Positions 10,511 to 21,447 are shown, counted from the stretch's first letter. The stretch is 49,621 nt of DNA from Euprymna scolopes (GCA_024364805.1 CM044513.1:49418865-49468485), one strand, 5' to 3'. A program made the numbers and translations. Notes: generated by a model not told the origin, from the sequence alone.

Positions 10511-11020
10511 TATGCCAGATCAAACATACCCATTCCTGTGTCTCGATGCATCTTCTATCATTATATGTGATCAGTTTTCTATAATAGTCAACCATATAGG
10601 AGCCTATTCGTGGCCAGACGTTCAGCTTATATATTATATATATGTTATATATTATGTTATATGTTATATATATCTGCATGAAGTGATGGATAGTATAGAT
10701 GATACATTTTTTAATCTCATATATGACAAAGTTTTGGAAATTTGATCTACGAAAGTATTACATGACGTTTTTCTTTTGTGAACTTGGAAGATTCCATTTC
10801 GAAAGTCAGATGGAATTTATTTTCTTTTAAATTTTCCATGAAACATGAAAATCGACTTTAAAAACATTTTCATAAGATGGCGTGACATTTGAGTTTTCGA
10901 AACGTAATTTAGAGCGAATCGTTTGTGAAATAAAAATACGAAGAGGGACACAAGTGCGCACATGCACGCGCACGGGTCCGACACGCACGTGCTTTTGCGT
11001 CAAAGGTTTTTTTTTTAACG
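10511..11020. other. Unassigned AT-rich sequence
   Basis: No gene recognised. Holds an imperfect ATATATTATAT palindrome near 10625-10670 and a CA/CG-rich patch (10945-10990). Overlapping open frames on both strands under 80 codons look fortuitous. Confidence 0.5.
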
Positions 11021-11023
11021 CAT

Positions 11024-11830
11024 ATACGAGGTGCCTTCAATAAGTTTCCAGACTTTTCTCGTATGGGCATTTTTATTGATAGTGCACCCATGAAACTCTA
11101 GTCCCTTTCGAAGTAATCTCCTCTGGCTGCAATGCACTGCACCGTTCCAACAACTTCTGAATGGTCCAATGGGACTCATTTTCCTTGAGCTTAGGGAATA
11201 ACTAAAAGTCACAGGGAACAAGGGCTAAAGTATAGGAAGGAGGAGGAACTGCCTTGATACCCATCTTGGTCAAATAGTCTGCGACAAGGATGGAGTTGTG
11301 GACTCATGAATTCACGCACATTTTTCGCATCGTCAGATCTTCGCAAATAATTGTGTCTTTAGTTCCTACACTGACATCAAACTGTGCACTTTTTTCAATA
11401 TAGGCACACGACGATCCTTATGAAATTCTTTATTTGGCCAATCAAATCTGGTGTTTTGACTTTTTTACTCCTCTTACATCTCTTATCATCCCTCACATTT
11501 TCCCTGCTTTCCTTGAATCTCTTATGCCACTCAAAAACTGATGCTCGATTCATGCAACATTGTTTAAAATCCGTCTGAAGCATTCCATACGTTTATATGT
11601 GTCATTTGTCCCAAGTTTAAAACATAATTTTATTGCATATCGTTCTTCTAAAGTATCCTCACGTCCAGATTGCATTTTTGGAATTCACTAGCTGTGAAAA
11701 TAAGGCTTTTGTAGGGTGTATTCCAATTCCTGCTATAGCTATGACTCCATAATAATTGATGTAAAAATCATTAATGTAAAAAAAAACTGTGTTCCAAGTT
11801 CTTAGCATCTACAAATGTTTATTCATATTT
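11024..11830 (-). mobile_element. mariner element, internally deleted (copy 1)
   Basis: The right end of the element (left on the plus strand) is a mariner-type inverted repeat, 'TACGAGGTGCCTTCAATAAG', starting at 11024. The minus strand then reads, N- to C-terminal: 'MQSGREDTLEERYAIKLCF' (from about 11675), 'ASVFEWHKRFKESRENVRDD' (helix-turn-helix region), 'KTPDLIGQIKNF', 'AQFDVSVGTKDTIICEDL', then a jump to 'NSILVADYLTKMGIKAV', 'LALVPCDF' (last catalytic D) and 'IQKLLER'. The central part with the first two catalytic aspartates is deleted, and there are frameshifts. The other inverted repeat is not recognisable; similarity to copy 2 fades near 11830. Confidence 0.87.
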
Positions 11831-11839
11831 TCTTAGCTT

Positions 11840-11880
11840 GTTTTTTGCTACGACATATCAACCCTTAAAAGTGTTTAGAA
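11840..11880 (+). repeat. R1 hairpin motif copy
   Basis: 'TGCTACGACATATCAACCC' resembles the R1 motif at 8090. The second arm is decayed. It lies immediately before SINE S1. Confidence 0.45.
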
Positions 11881-11892
11881 CTTACGTTTCTG

Positions 11893-12241
11893 AATTTTTG
11901 AGATGAGGATTGGTTATATGTATTATTATTCATCGGACTATTGTTGTCATCTTGAGTGTGATTTTCACAATCTTTCGGTCGATATAACCTCCGACCTTCT
12001 TCAGGTGTATCTTGTCGAACTCGGGAATTTGGACGGAATTTCGAGCGGAACCTTTTATTTACTTCACGGAGGTAGCATGCTTTTGTTCCGTCAGTCATGA
12101 CTAGATAGAGGTCCTAAGTAATTCGCAAATGTATATTTCGGTCGCTCACACTGAGGATTGAACCTTCAACCTTCAGGAGAATATTACTTTTACAATTGAT
12201 TTTTCCCAGTACTCTAACCACTGCGCCACGGGTCCTTGCGG
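11893..12241 (-). mobile_element. SINE S1, near-complete reference copy
   Basis: Read on the minus strand from 12241. The tRNA-like head has A box 'GTGGCGCAGTGGTTAGAGTA' and B box 'GGTTCAATCCTC', about 53 bases apart. The middle contains 'GGACCTCTATCTAGTCATGA' and 'GGAACAAAAGCATGCTACCT', then 'CGAGTTCGACAAGATACACC', 'GAAGAAGGTCGGAGGTTATA' and 'AAATCACACTCAAGATGACA', with the tail 'CCAATCCTCATCTCAAAAAT'. About 350 bp, twice the length of a simple tRNA SINE. Other copies lie at 3578, 3765, 14262, 29094, 29765, 30219, 33635, 34035 and 47255. The tRNA of origin was not determined. Confidence 0.8.
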
Positions 12242-12900
12242 ACAAGTTGCGAACTTGCACCTTCTGTTAGATTCAACTGTAGACACCAACTTCTTATCAA
12301 TATTCAAATATCTTAGACGTCTTAGCAACGCAGATTTGAAGGGGGAACGCAATCTAGGCGAAAAGTCCGATCAGAATAATTCGTGTAATTCATCTGTCGA
12401 AAGCAATTTGAAGCGCTTTATCCACGTAGGAAATGTTCCAAATATTCATAGTGCTTGAACGTCTTTTTATCGTCCAAGAAAGATTAGACTAAATGCAAGA
12501 GACGCGCTGCCCATTTAGAAGTTTGTTCAATTTCAACAAAAGCAGCCAAGCGGATATTAAGTGGGATTCCGTTTTCCACCATTATCGTTTCCTCTTTCTG
12601 TCCTCCTCGTCTTAGTCTCGAGGCTTTGGCAAAATACCAAAAATATATCCGACTGCCATTTTGTTTGCAGGCAAAACGATTCGAGTAGCATTAATCTTTC
12701 TCACATCCGTTCGTCATAGATGACTGACTTGCTACTCGTTCGTCTCCATCTTGAAAATAACCACTTACATCTTCTCGACTATAAAAGAATTACGAATACA
12801 ATAACTATAAAACCAAAAGAAATTATTTACAAGCTCCTGCTCTGTATTTTGTGGCAAACATTAAAGCAAAGATCGCTATTTGTAAGATACGGTCACCCAA
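12242..12900. other. Unassigned sequence
   Basis: No gene recognised. An open frame of 67 codons (12255-12458, plus) is charged and Ser/Asn-rich but carries no known motif. Confidence 0.5.
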
Positions 12901-12904
12901 TCTA

Positions 12905-13080
12905 CAGGCGGTGACAGTGGTTAAGTGGTAAACAACACGAACTAACAAGTCTGGATGTGCCGGGTTCGAATCCAGTTAGTATCATAGTAAAAAAAACCGT
13001 TGGCCACCTTCACGTGGTCCCTCCCGTAAGTACTTGATATCTTTCTAGAAAAGATTCTGACTATAAAGATATGGGGGGGA
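12905..13080 (+). mobile_element. tRNA-derived SINE, second family
   Basis: Plus strand. A-box-like 'CAGTGGTTAAGTGGTAAAC' near 12915 and a consensus B box 'GGGTTCGAATCC' at 12961-12972, about 45 bases apart as in a tRNA with an enlarged D-to-T interval. After the B box the sequence is not tRNA: no acceptor stem closes and a ~100-bp body with 'CACGTGGTCCCTCCC' follows. The head differs from S1. No target duplication was found. Confidence 0.65.
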
Positions 13081-13434
13081 TACCAAGGCTAAAACATAGA
13101 ATCACGTGATCCATACTGGTTGTAACATTGTTGTTCTCTCTAACTGACCGCCATGTCGACTCGATCTCAATACACTGCACTGGACACAGATGGCCCTCAG
13201 TACACGGCACCAGAAAAAACTGATGCTGTAAATCTCTCTAGCACGGCGACAATTTTCACAAAGTTCGACTCTCGAAAGGGGTTGTAGGAAAGAGCAGATT
13301 CTCGCACTCGTCAAGCGTAACTTGCCAATCACCTCTTTTCCTCTTCTTCTCTGTCTTTCTCTTCCTTATGATCTTAATCGTTATATATGCATTTGAGTCT
13401 ATGACTTCACGTTCACTTAACCCATACGCCAGGC

Positions 13435-13436
<2 letters not shown>

Positions 13437-13466
<30 letters not shown>

Positions 13467-13476
13467 GTCATCATCA
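13437..13476. repeat. (TCA)n microsatellite
   Basis: Thirteen or so TCA units with one CGT interruption. The poly-Met frame on the minus strand (13256-13552) is its translation. Confidence 0.95.
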
Positions 13477-13659
13477 TGTCTGTACATTTCATTATTGCCC
13501 CACACCAAGATCGTTTCTGACAAAGAAGAAGTAATTGCTGTTTTATATCCATGTAACACTTATCGTTGTCTAATTTTTGACTGTGAAATATTTTTTTTCG
13601 TTCTCTTACACCAAATAGCTTATTGCCTTATCTGGACAAATTTCCATAAAAAAAGGCGA

Positions 13660-13855
13660 TTTCAAACTTAATCGTGACAGACTAACGAAAATGCTATTTG
13701 CAACTTTCGAATAATACACCTAAAAACCTCTATGTAAAAATTAAGTATGACAGACTCAGGGAACTACTCGTTCATAACTCAAACACGGCGGATCATGAAA
13801 AAATGTTTGTTTAAAATTAAGCATGACAGACTGACGAACCGACAGACAGATACGG
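13660..13855. repeat. Diverged ~75-bp tandem repeat, three units
   Basis: The word 'TTAAGTATGACAGACT' or variants recurs at about 13672, 13746 and 13821, spaced 74-75 bp. Related words ('AATTATGACAGACG', 'AAGTGTGACAGACTGAC') occur near 33380 and 33495, suggesting a dispersed family. Confidence 0.55.
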
Positions 13856-13861
13856 ATTTTT

Positions 13862-14110
13862 ATAGATCGTTCAAAAAGTAAAGCGTTCTATTTTTTTTTA
13901 ACTCCAAAGTTGAAGAGATACGCAGACGGGAGTGGTACTATAAATACAAGCGACATTTTGTGCTCCATAGTTTATTTTTTTACATAGTTACAACTGTTTT
14001 CAATGCACTTTTGCCAGCGATGAACGAATCAAGACGGAAACCAACGGGAAAGTACCGTCTTTATTTGTCTTTCCGAGATAATCATAGCTCTACATTTTGG
14101 AGTCATGATC
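13862..14110 (-). mobile_element. mariner 3' end, second family
   Basis: The minus strand encodes 'VHRWQKCIENSCNYVKK' followed by a stop (13975-14030), the C-terminal signature of a mariner transposase ('RWQKCIExNGNYV'). Beyond it is a 3' UTR and an end near 13866 reading 'GATCGTTCAAAAAGTAAAGC' on the plus strand, which resembles mariner inverted repeats of the GTTCAAAAAGTAATGC type. Catalytic domain absent. Different from the family at 11024 and 22452. Confidence 0.7.
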
Positions 14111-14261
14111 GCCGACGCTGTTAAAAAAGAAAAAAAAAGAAGGGACGCAGCATGCCTCGATTTGTTAAATATAGCATTTCTTCACTGCTTTTTTTTTTGT
14201 TTTATTTTTTACTCTTTAGTTACATGTACATATTTTATTGCCCTGTCAGGCTTAAGGATGA

Positions 14262-14590
14262 ACTCAAATTTTCGTGTTTCTGAATTGTTCGAATTAGGAT
14301 TCATATTAGTATTATTTGGATTATTTGAACTACTGTGCTCACCAGAGTGCGATTCTTTGAACGATTCTGGCGATGTAACCTCCGACCTTCCTCATGCGTA
14401 TGTTGTCGAACTCGGGAATCTTTTTGTCGAACTATAAAATTTGCACGGTAGATTTATTTAATCCATGTGAGTAGCATGTTCTTGTTACGACGCGATAGAA
14501 TTCTTAAGTAATTATCAATTGTATCCTTAGTATCGCCCGCACTGAGGATTGAACCTTCAACCCCAGTAAGTGTTTACAGTAGAATGATTA
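14262..14590 (-). mobile_element. SINE S1 copy (diverged)
   Basis: Minus strand: B box 'GGTTCAATCCTC' near 14545, middle region, 'CGAGTTCGACAACATACGCA', 'AGGAAGGTCGGAGGTTACAT' and a diverged tail. The A-box part of the head is missing; the copy stops at the B box and runs into an R1 motif. Confidence 0.7.
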
Positions 14591-14591
14591 C

Positions 14592-14640
14592 ATGTTTTAC
14601 GGCATATTAACCATTATGGGTCATTTAATGCCGAATTATT
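14592..14640 (+). repeat. R1 hairpin motif copy
   Basis: 'TTTTACGGCATATTAACC' ... 'GGGTCATTTAATGCCGAA'. This copy keeps both arms: CGGCAT at 14600 pairs with ATGCCG at 14628. Confidence 0.65.
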
Positions 14641-15054
14641 CATGGAATGAGAACTTTTTTTCCTTCATGTAAATAACTATTGTATGTTTTCAGAGATTAT
14701 CATTGAGTTTCATTCAATTTAATAATTTCCTACTTTAATCCATATCTAGCTGACTCTCACAAACAGTCATAATTAGAGAAAATCACGGTAGCTTTTACTT
14801 ACACGCGAACATTTCCTAAGACTTCTTCATCAATCAAAATGACTTGTACATTTATTTGATACATTTTTATTGTTCCATCTCTTTTTTTTATTTTATTGAT
14901 TAAGATGAAGGTCAAACACGCAGTTTTTCGAATCTCACGTCCTAGTTTGTTTGCTTGTGAATAAAAAGATATCGCTATGCCATAAGGTTCATCTATGAAT
15001 CCAGTCATTGAAGAAATGTTATAAAATAATGCAATTTTGTATTATCCTCTCCAT
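14641..15054. other. Unassigned AT-rich sequence
   Basis: No repeat family or gene recognised. The 69-codon minus-strand frame at 14799-15008 has no known motif. Confidence 0.5.
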
Positions 15055-15420
15055 CTATAAAAGTCAATGTCTGTTTGTGCCTCTGAAAACAATATCAATA
15101 ATTCCTCCCACTCTTTATCTGTGCCTAAACATAAACGTAGAATCCATGAACAAAGCTTCTTTCTCAGAACTGCACGCCTGTGGAATTGTCTTCCGTTTTC
15201 CTGCTTTCCAGCTGACTACAATCTGATTGTCTTCAAGTCCAACGTAAACAAGTTCTTGATGAGCCGTTCCACTTAAGTTAACAAATTTACCGAATTTCCA
15301 TTACTAACAATTACTATATTGTTCAATTGCCTGCTGCACACTCTTAACCCTTATCCTCGAGTGGTCTCCAGTGGTGATGCCTATGTAAAAAACATACAAA
15401 TCAATACCAATAGACATGTT
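15055..15420 (+). mobile_element. LINE-A C-terminus and 3' UTR
   Basis: Plus-strand frame gives 'SHSLSVPKHKRRIHEQSFFL', 'RTARLWNCLPFSCFPAD' and 'YNLIVFKSNVNKFLMSRST', then stop. The 3' UTR carries 'CTTATCCTCGAGTGG' (15351). One frame is open across about 65 codons, so this copy is less decayed than most. Only the C-terminal ~80 residues remain. Confidence 0.85.
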
Positions 15421-15933
15421 TAACATTTGCAATATGTAAATTAGTTTCAATAAAGCTTAAACTTTTCACATAACATAAAAAAATGTTTTTTTTTTCAGAT
15501 TCCATCTGAAGTCACGAGGGATAGAATATTGCTAAGGTCGATAGAATAAGTAAAATATATTGGGACAAAAATAAAATTTAGCAATAGAACACAGAATATC
15601 TTAGTAAGAACGTATTTAAAATGTATATTAATATTAAAATAATTATTTTCATTTGTATTTTTTAATATTAAAATAATTAGATTAAATTAAATTAAATTCC
15701 GTTCGGTTTGTTCAAGTTATTTGCCGTTTTACAGCTACCCGTAAGGACCGCAGCGTCAAAAAAATATTCATTTAGAAAACATCATGACGCTGTCAGTTTT
15801 TTTATTAATTGATCTAAAATTGGAAATGTTATTTGAAACTTTTCTTTCAATGCAAACATTGTGAAGATGATTATATTCTAACTTATTCCTGCCAGCAATG
15901 CATTTACAAACGAACAATGTCAAATGAATCCTG
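15421..15933. other. Unassigned AT-rich sequence
   Basis: No gene. Short ATTAAA-type runs near 15665-15700. Confidence 0.5.
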
Positions 15934-17005
15934 CTTATAAATACTAACGTTTATAAATACTAACGTTTATAAATAAAAACATTTATAAATACTAACGTTT
16001 TTAAATACTAACGTTTCTAAATACTAACGTTTATAAATACTAACGTTTTTAAAAACTAACGTTTCTAAATACTAACGTTTATAAATACTAATTTTTTTTA
16101 ATACTAAAGTTTATAAATACTAACGTTTATAAATACTAACGTTTTTAAATACTAACGTTTATAAGTACTAACGTTTATAAATACTAACGTTTTTAAATAC
16201 TAGCGTTTATAAATACTAACGTTTTTAAATACTAAGGTTTATAAATACGAACGTTTTTAAATACTAACGTTTATAAATACTAACGTTTATAAATACTAAC
16301 GTTTATAAATACTAACGTTTATAAATACTAACATTTTTAAATACTAATGTTTATAAATACTAACGTTTATAAATACTTACGTTTTTAAATACTAACGATT
16401 TTAAATACTAACGTTTATAAATACTAAGGTTTATAAATACTAACGTTTATAAATACGAACGTTTTTAAATACTAATGTTTTTAAATACTAACGTTTATGA
16501 ATACTAACGTTTTTAAATACTAACGTTTATAAATACTAACGTTTATAAATACTAACGTTTTTAAAAAATAACGTTTATAAATACGAACGTTTTTAAATAC
16601 TAACGTTTATAAATACTAACGTTTATAAATACTAACATTTATAAATACTAACGTTTATGAATACTAACGTTTTTAAATACTAACGTTTATAAATACTAAC
16701 GTTTTTAAATACGAACGTTTATAAATACGAACGTTTTTAAATACTAACATTTATAAATACTAACGTTTATAAATACTAACGTTTATAAATACTAACGTTT
16801 ATGAATACTAACGTTTTTAAATACTAACGTTTATAAATACTAACGTTTATAAATACTAATGTTTTTAAATACTAACGTTTATAAATACTAACGTTTATAA
16901 ATACTAACGTTTTTAAATACTAACGTTTATAAATACTAACGTTTATAAATACTTACGTTTTTAAATACTAACGTTTTTAAATACTAACGTTTATAAATAC
17001 TAACG
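15934..17005. repeat. 16-bp satellite array, about 67 units
   Basis: Head-to-tail units of CGTTTATAAATACTAA and the variant CGTTTTTAAATACTAA, with occasional CGAACG, ATGAAT and AATG variants. Marker variants recur at 144-bp spacing (CGAACG at 16584 and 16728; ATGA at about 16657 and 16801), indicating that blocks of nine units were copied together. Nothing in the array is coding. It ends cleanly at 17005. Confidence 0.97.
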
Positions 17006-17087
17006 AAACCCCCTAAAATCTTTATAAGGTTTTCGAATGTCGCAGAAATGTTTTTTTTTATATATATTTTAGATTGTGTTTAAAAGA

Positions 17088-17508
17088 ACAAACTTTGAAA
17101 ACAATGTATTTTACTCTTTATTTTTTATACTTGTTCAAACTTTGAAAACAATGTATCTTCTTTTACTCTTTATTTTTTATACTTGTTCAAACTTTGAAAA
17201 CAATGTATCTTCTTTTACTCTTTATTTTTCATACTTGTTCAAACTTTGAAAACAATGTATCTTCTTTTACTCTTTATTTTTCATACTTGTTCAAACTTTG
17301 AAAACAATGTATCTTCTTTTACTCTTTATTTTTCATACTTGTTCAAACTTTGAAAACAATGTATCTTCTTTTACTCTTTATTTTTCATACTTGTTCAAAC
17401 TTTGAAAACAATGTATCTTCTTTTACTCTTTATTTTTCATACTTGTTCAAACTTTGAAAACAATGTATCTTCTTTTACTCTTTATTTTTCATACTTGTTC
17501 AAACTTTA
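17088..17508. repeat. 52-bp satellite array, eight units
   Basis: Units begin CAAACTTTGAAAACAATGTA at 17089, 17136, 17188, 17240, 17292, 17344, 17396 and 17448. The first is shortened to 47-48 bp. Later units differ from the first three by one base (TTTTTC for TTTTTT), so the array seems to have grown from its 3' side. It lies 80 bp from the 16-bp satellite. Confidence 0.97.
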
Positions 17509-17574
17509 CAATGAAGTTAATTTGTATTTGGCTGAGTAGTTTTGCTTCGTTTAATCCTTTTTCACCAGCGGGAA

Positions 17575-17886
17575 GAATTTCTTCTCCTTTTTTTTTCGTT
17601 TTCTTTTTCATCTTCTTCTTCTACTTCTTTTTCTTTTTCACATTCTTTTTCATGTTCTCTTTTTCATTTTTATCTTCTTTTTCTTCCTTCTTTTTTCCTT
17701 CTTTTTCTTTTTTCTTCTTCTTTTCCTTCTTTTATTCCCTTTCTTTTTTTCTGTCCTTCTTCTTATCTTCTATTTCCTTTTCTTCTTTTCTTTTTTCTTC
17801 TTCGCTTTCACTTCATCTCCAACTTTCTTCTTTTTTCTTTTTGTTCTTCTAATTCTTCTTCTTCATCCCCCTTCTATTCTTCTTCT

Positions 17887-17920
<34 letters not shown>

Positions 17921-18088
17921 TTCTTGTTCTTGTTCTTTTTCCTCCTCTTCTTCTTTTTCCTCCTCTTCTTCTTTTTCCTTCTCTTCTCCTTTCCTTGTTC
18001 TTGTTCTTCTTGTTCTTGTTCTCCTTCTTTTTCTTCCTCTTCTTTTCTTCTTCTTCTTCTTCTTCTTCTTCTTCTTCTTCTTCTTTTC

Positions 18089-18126
<38 letters not shown>

Positions 18127-18172
18127 CTTCTTCTTCTTCTTCTTCTTCTTCTTCTTCTTCTTCTACACTTTA
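17575..18172. repeat. Polypyrimidine tract with (CTT)n and (GTT)n
   Basis: About 600 bases almost free of purines on the plus strand: irregular TTTTC/CTT sequence, then pure (CTT)n at 17879-17910 and 18048-18085, a (GTT)n block at 18089-18126, and (CTT)n again to 18165. The Phe/Ser/Leu frames spanning 17454-18385 are its translations and are not genes. Mirror-symmetric polypyrimidine DNA of this sort can form triplexes. Confidence 0.95.
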
Positions 18173-18374
18173 ACTTTTTACCATCTTATTTTTCAATTAC
18201 CCTTCCATCTTTTCTCCATATTTTTTCTTCCTCATCATTTTTTAACGTTGTTCTTCTTTATATTACATATTTTCTTTCATCTTCTACGTCTATTCGTCTT
18301 TATAATCTCCTCCTATTCCATTTTCGTCCCTGTCTTAATACTTCCCGTTTATTTATTTAATTACTATCACGCTT

Positions 18375-18690
18375 CCTGGTCGTAAAATACGTTTCAATAT
18401 GAAAAATAAATTGCGTATTTATTATTATAAAGCAAAATCTTCATTGCTTATATTATTATACCCAATGTACAGCACTGATTTAAAAAGAACACATGGTTAT
18501 CAAAACTTGATAAATTAATGAAATTAAACGTAGAAATGAATGTTTGCACATGCGTAGTCAAATTAAGTCAACTTACGTCTGTTAAGTTCCAATTTTAAAA
18601 ATTTTGGTTCCTCAGCAGAAATTTAGTCCGGCTAAAAACCAAATAAAAATTGTTACATTCAAGTTTCAAGTCCGTAGACCAAAAATTGAC
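18375..18690 (+). mobile_element. Dispersed repeat, relative of 45303-45690
   Basis: 'GTCGTAAAATACG', 'TATACCCAATGTACA', 'GATTTAAAAAG', 'GCACATGCGTAGTCAA' and 'TCCGGCTAAAAACCAAAT' occur in the same order and spacing as in the copies at 21448 and 45303. The leading CCCGGCGTTG part is lost. Confidence 0.6.
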
Positions 18691-18734
18691 AAAGTAATTT
18701 GGTAGAAATCGTTGCCTCCACAGCGAGAAGATGA

Positions 18735-20400
18735 CACTTTTTTTTACAAAGGAATCAACACATATCAAGGTCCAAAGGCCGCTCGAGGATAACGGACAAT
18801 ATCATAGTAATCGTTAGAAGTGTAAATTTGGTAAATTGGATTACTTAAGAGGAATGCCTGATCAAGAACTTGTTTACGTTGGACTTGAAGACGACTGGAA
18901 AGCAGGAAAACGGAAGAGAGTTCCACATGCATGCAGTTCCAAGAAAGAAGCTTTGTTCATGGAATCTACTTTAGGCTTAAGCACAGATAAAGAGTGGGGG
19001 AAATTATTGATAGTGTTTTCAGCTAGACGAATGTTTCTCGTGAAAGTTTTGCGAGGGGGGATCGTAGATTGAGGACGAGAACTTACCATGGCAATAACGA
19101 TAAAGCTACGTTTCTGCTGTGAGAAAAAGATTTCAGTGAAGAGACAAGGGAATCCCCTAATAGGCTACGAAGTCTATTTTGAACTCTATCAAGGCAGGAT
19201 AAGATCTTTCTAGCAACTCCTGCCCAGATGTGACAACAATACTTTATCCTTAGACGCACTTGGCTCTTATATAGGTAGAGAATTGCATCAGTAGTGAGAT
19301 ATCTATTAGATCGATAGAAGGATCCGACCATTTTTTAAATAACATTGGCAACGGATTTGATATACGTGTTTCCATCTGCAATCCCAGAAGCTTGTCAAAA
19401 CATGGAGCCTCCCCAAGAGGAGAGCCATTCATTTCAATTGGTGCCAGATGGAGATCAGAGCATTGATGATGTAAAGATAGAAGCTTAGTTTTAGATGCAT
19501 TAAAAGTAACCAGCCACCTTCCCCCCCCATTGTACCACATGCTCAAGATAAGAGGAGAGAGAGAGAATCAGAGAGAACTGGGTCCTTTTCGGCCTTTGAT
19601 GTGCTGCCATTGATGTTAATGTCGTCAGCATAAATATAAATGTCTAGGAATGATCTAAGGATGTGATTTGGAAGATCATTGATGTAGATCAGGAAGAGAG
19701 TTGCACCCAGGATGGACCCCTGAGAGACTCCAGCATTAATACTATGACCTTCTGAGTTCTGCCCATTAACTACTACTCTTATGAACCTACCAGAGAAATG
19801 ATTCAACAATTGAGAAGACATTTCCAGCTATACAATAGCTAGAGCTCTTGTGAAGTAGACCTTTATCCCATACTCTATCAAACACCTTTGGTATGTCTAG
19901 AGCAATTGCCCTCGAAACGAAGCCTCAGTCGAGAGATTTGCTAATCATAAGAGACATAACCGTAAGCATGTCTGCTGTAGATCTAGCAGAACGGAAATCA
20001 TATTGCATGCCACTAAAAAGGTTATTTTTGCTAAGGTGGTTGACTACTTCTCTATTTAACACAGATTTCAGTAACTTACTCATGACGCACAGGAGACTTA
20101 TTGGTCTGTACTAAGACGGAGATGATTTGTAAGCTAGTTCTGATTGAAGCTTTTCAGCATTATAATTGGAATGCCGTCAGGGCCAATTGCTTTACTGGAA
20201 TCAAAGTTTTTGATTAACTTTGCAACATCATGCACAGATATTTGTATGTCGCATAGGGTGTTTTCTGATACAGGAGGAAATGCGGGGGGTTGGCGGCCTT
20301 GATCGCATAGGGTAGAATTAGCTGCAAAGTTCTAGGGAAAGAGTTTGTCTTTTTCTGATGCTAACGAGATTACCTCGACAACATAAGGGCAACATAACGC
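18735..20400 (-). mobile_element. LINE-A, longest copy (5'-truncated, broken)
   Basis: Minus strand, 5' to 3' from 20400: 'KAIGPDGIPI' (RT motif 0/1 region, ~20180), 'YRPISLLCVMSKLL' (20105), 'DFRSARSTADMLTVMS' (19990), 'IALDIPKVFDRVWDKG' (catalytic motif A, ~19880), 'NAGVSQGSILGATLFLIYIN' (19670-19730), 'IYADDININ' (motif C, 19610-19632), 'RWLVTFNASKTKLLSLHH', 'AILYLYKSQVRLRIKYCCHI', then 'SLSVLKPKVDSMNKASFLEL' and a 3' UTR with 'TTATCCTCGAGCGGCC'. Both catalytic aspartate motifs are visible. Several stops and frameshifts break the frame. Endonuclease domain and ORF1 are missing. Jockey/CR1/Rex1-group non-LTR retrotransposon; the exact clade was not resolved. Confidence 0.88.
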
Positions 20401-20404
20401 ACAG

Positions 20405-21440
20405 ATATTTGACACTTTTTTCTTTTATTCACAAAAAGGTCAAAACTTATCAAGGGCCGGAAGCCACTCTAGGATAAGGATTAATACGTGTACAGTAATT
20501 ATTAAGGCAATAGCGTAAAAACCGTTAGTAGTAGAAATTTGGTAGAATTTGATTATTTAAGAGGACGATTCAACAAGAACTTGTTTACGTGTGACTTGAA
20601 GACGACATTATCAGCTGGAAAGCAGACAAGTGGAACAGACTTCCTCAGGAATTTTGTTGATGGAATCCACGTTTAAGGTATAGACACCGATAGAACAGGT
20701 GGGAAATTACTGATTGTGGTTTTAGCTAGCCGATTTTTTGTGTGAGTTTTGTAAGAGAGGACTATAAATTGGAGCTCAGACAAGCACTTCCCATGAAAAT
20801 AACGATAGAACAGAAACAGCGTCGCAACATTTCTTCAGTGGGAAAGAAATTGCAGGAAAGTAAAAAGGATTTCACCTATTTGGTTACGAAGTCCATTTTG
20901 AACTCTGTCAAGGACGAATAGAGTGCTCTTAGTAACTCCTGCCCAGATGTGGCAACAGTACTCCACCTAGAACGTACTTGGATCTAATACAGATAGAGGA
21001 TTGCATCGGCAATGAGATATCTACTGGAGCGGTAGAATGATCCAATTATTTTTCCAGCGACCTTGGCAAAGGATTTGAGGTATGTGCTCCATTTCAGATC
21101 AGGAGTGAAGGTCAGACCAAGAAGCTTGTTAAAACATGCCACGTCCCAAAGATGAGAGTCATTCATTTCAATTGGCGCCATATGAGGGTCACAGCGTTGA
21201 TGATGTAAAGAGAAAAGCTTGACTTTAGATGCATTAAAATTAACCAGTCACCTTATTCCCCATTGCACCACATGCTCAAAATCAGAGGAGAGAGAGAATT
21301 AGAATTGGTTATTTCCCGCTTTTGAAATGTTGTTATCGATGGTAGTGTCGTCTGCATAAATGCCTACAAATGATTTAAGAATGTGATTTTGGAGATCATT
21401 GATGAAGATTAGGAAGAGAGTTTGGCACAGGATGGAAGAA
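20405..21440 (-). mobile_element. LINE-A, second tandem copy (broken)
   Basis: Minus strand: a 'YADDT'-type remnant near 21350, then 'PIEMNDSHLWDVACFNKLLG' (21120-21175), 'LTFTPDLKWSTYLKSFAKVA', 'SRYLIADAILYLYQ', a decayed C-terminus near 20640-20700 and 3' UTR 'CTTATCCTAGAGTGGCTTCC' (20480). It lies head-to-tail with the longer copy at 18735-20400. The junction near 20400 has poly-A-rich sequence on the minus strand, as expected when one LINE 3' end sits beside another insertion. Confidence 0.82.
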
Positions 21441-21447
21441 AGAGGGA

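Noticed and set aside
12905-12990. Functional tRNA gene
   Set aside because: A and B boxes are present, but no acceptor stem or anticodon arm closes properly, and a non-tRNA body follows.
17454-18385. Open frames of 132, 272 and 153 codons rich in Phe, Ser and Leu
   Set aside because: All three overlap the same polypyrimidine tract in different frames; the length comes from lack of purines, so stops cannot form.
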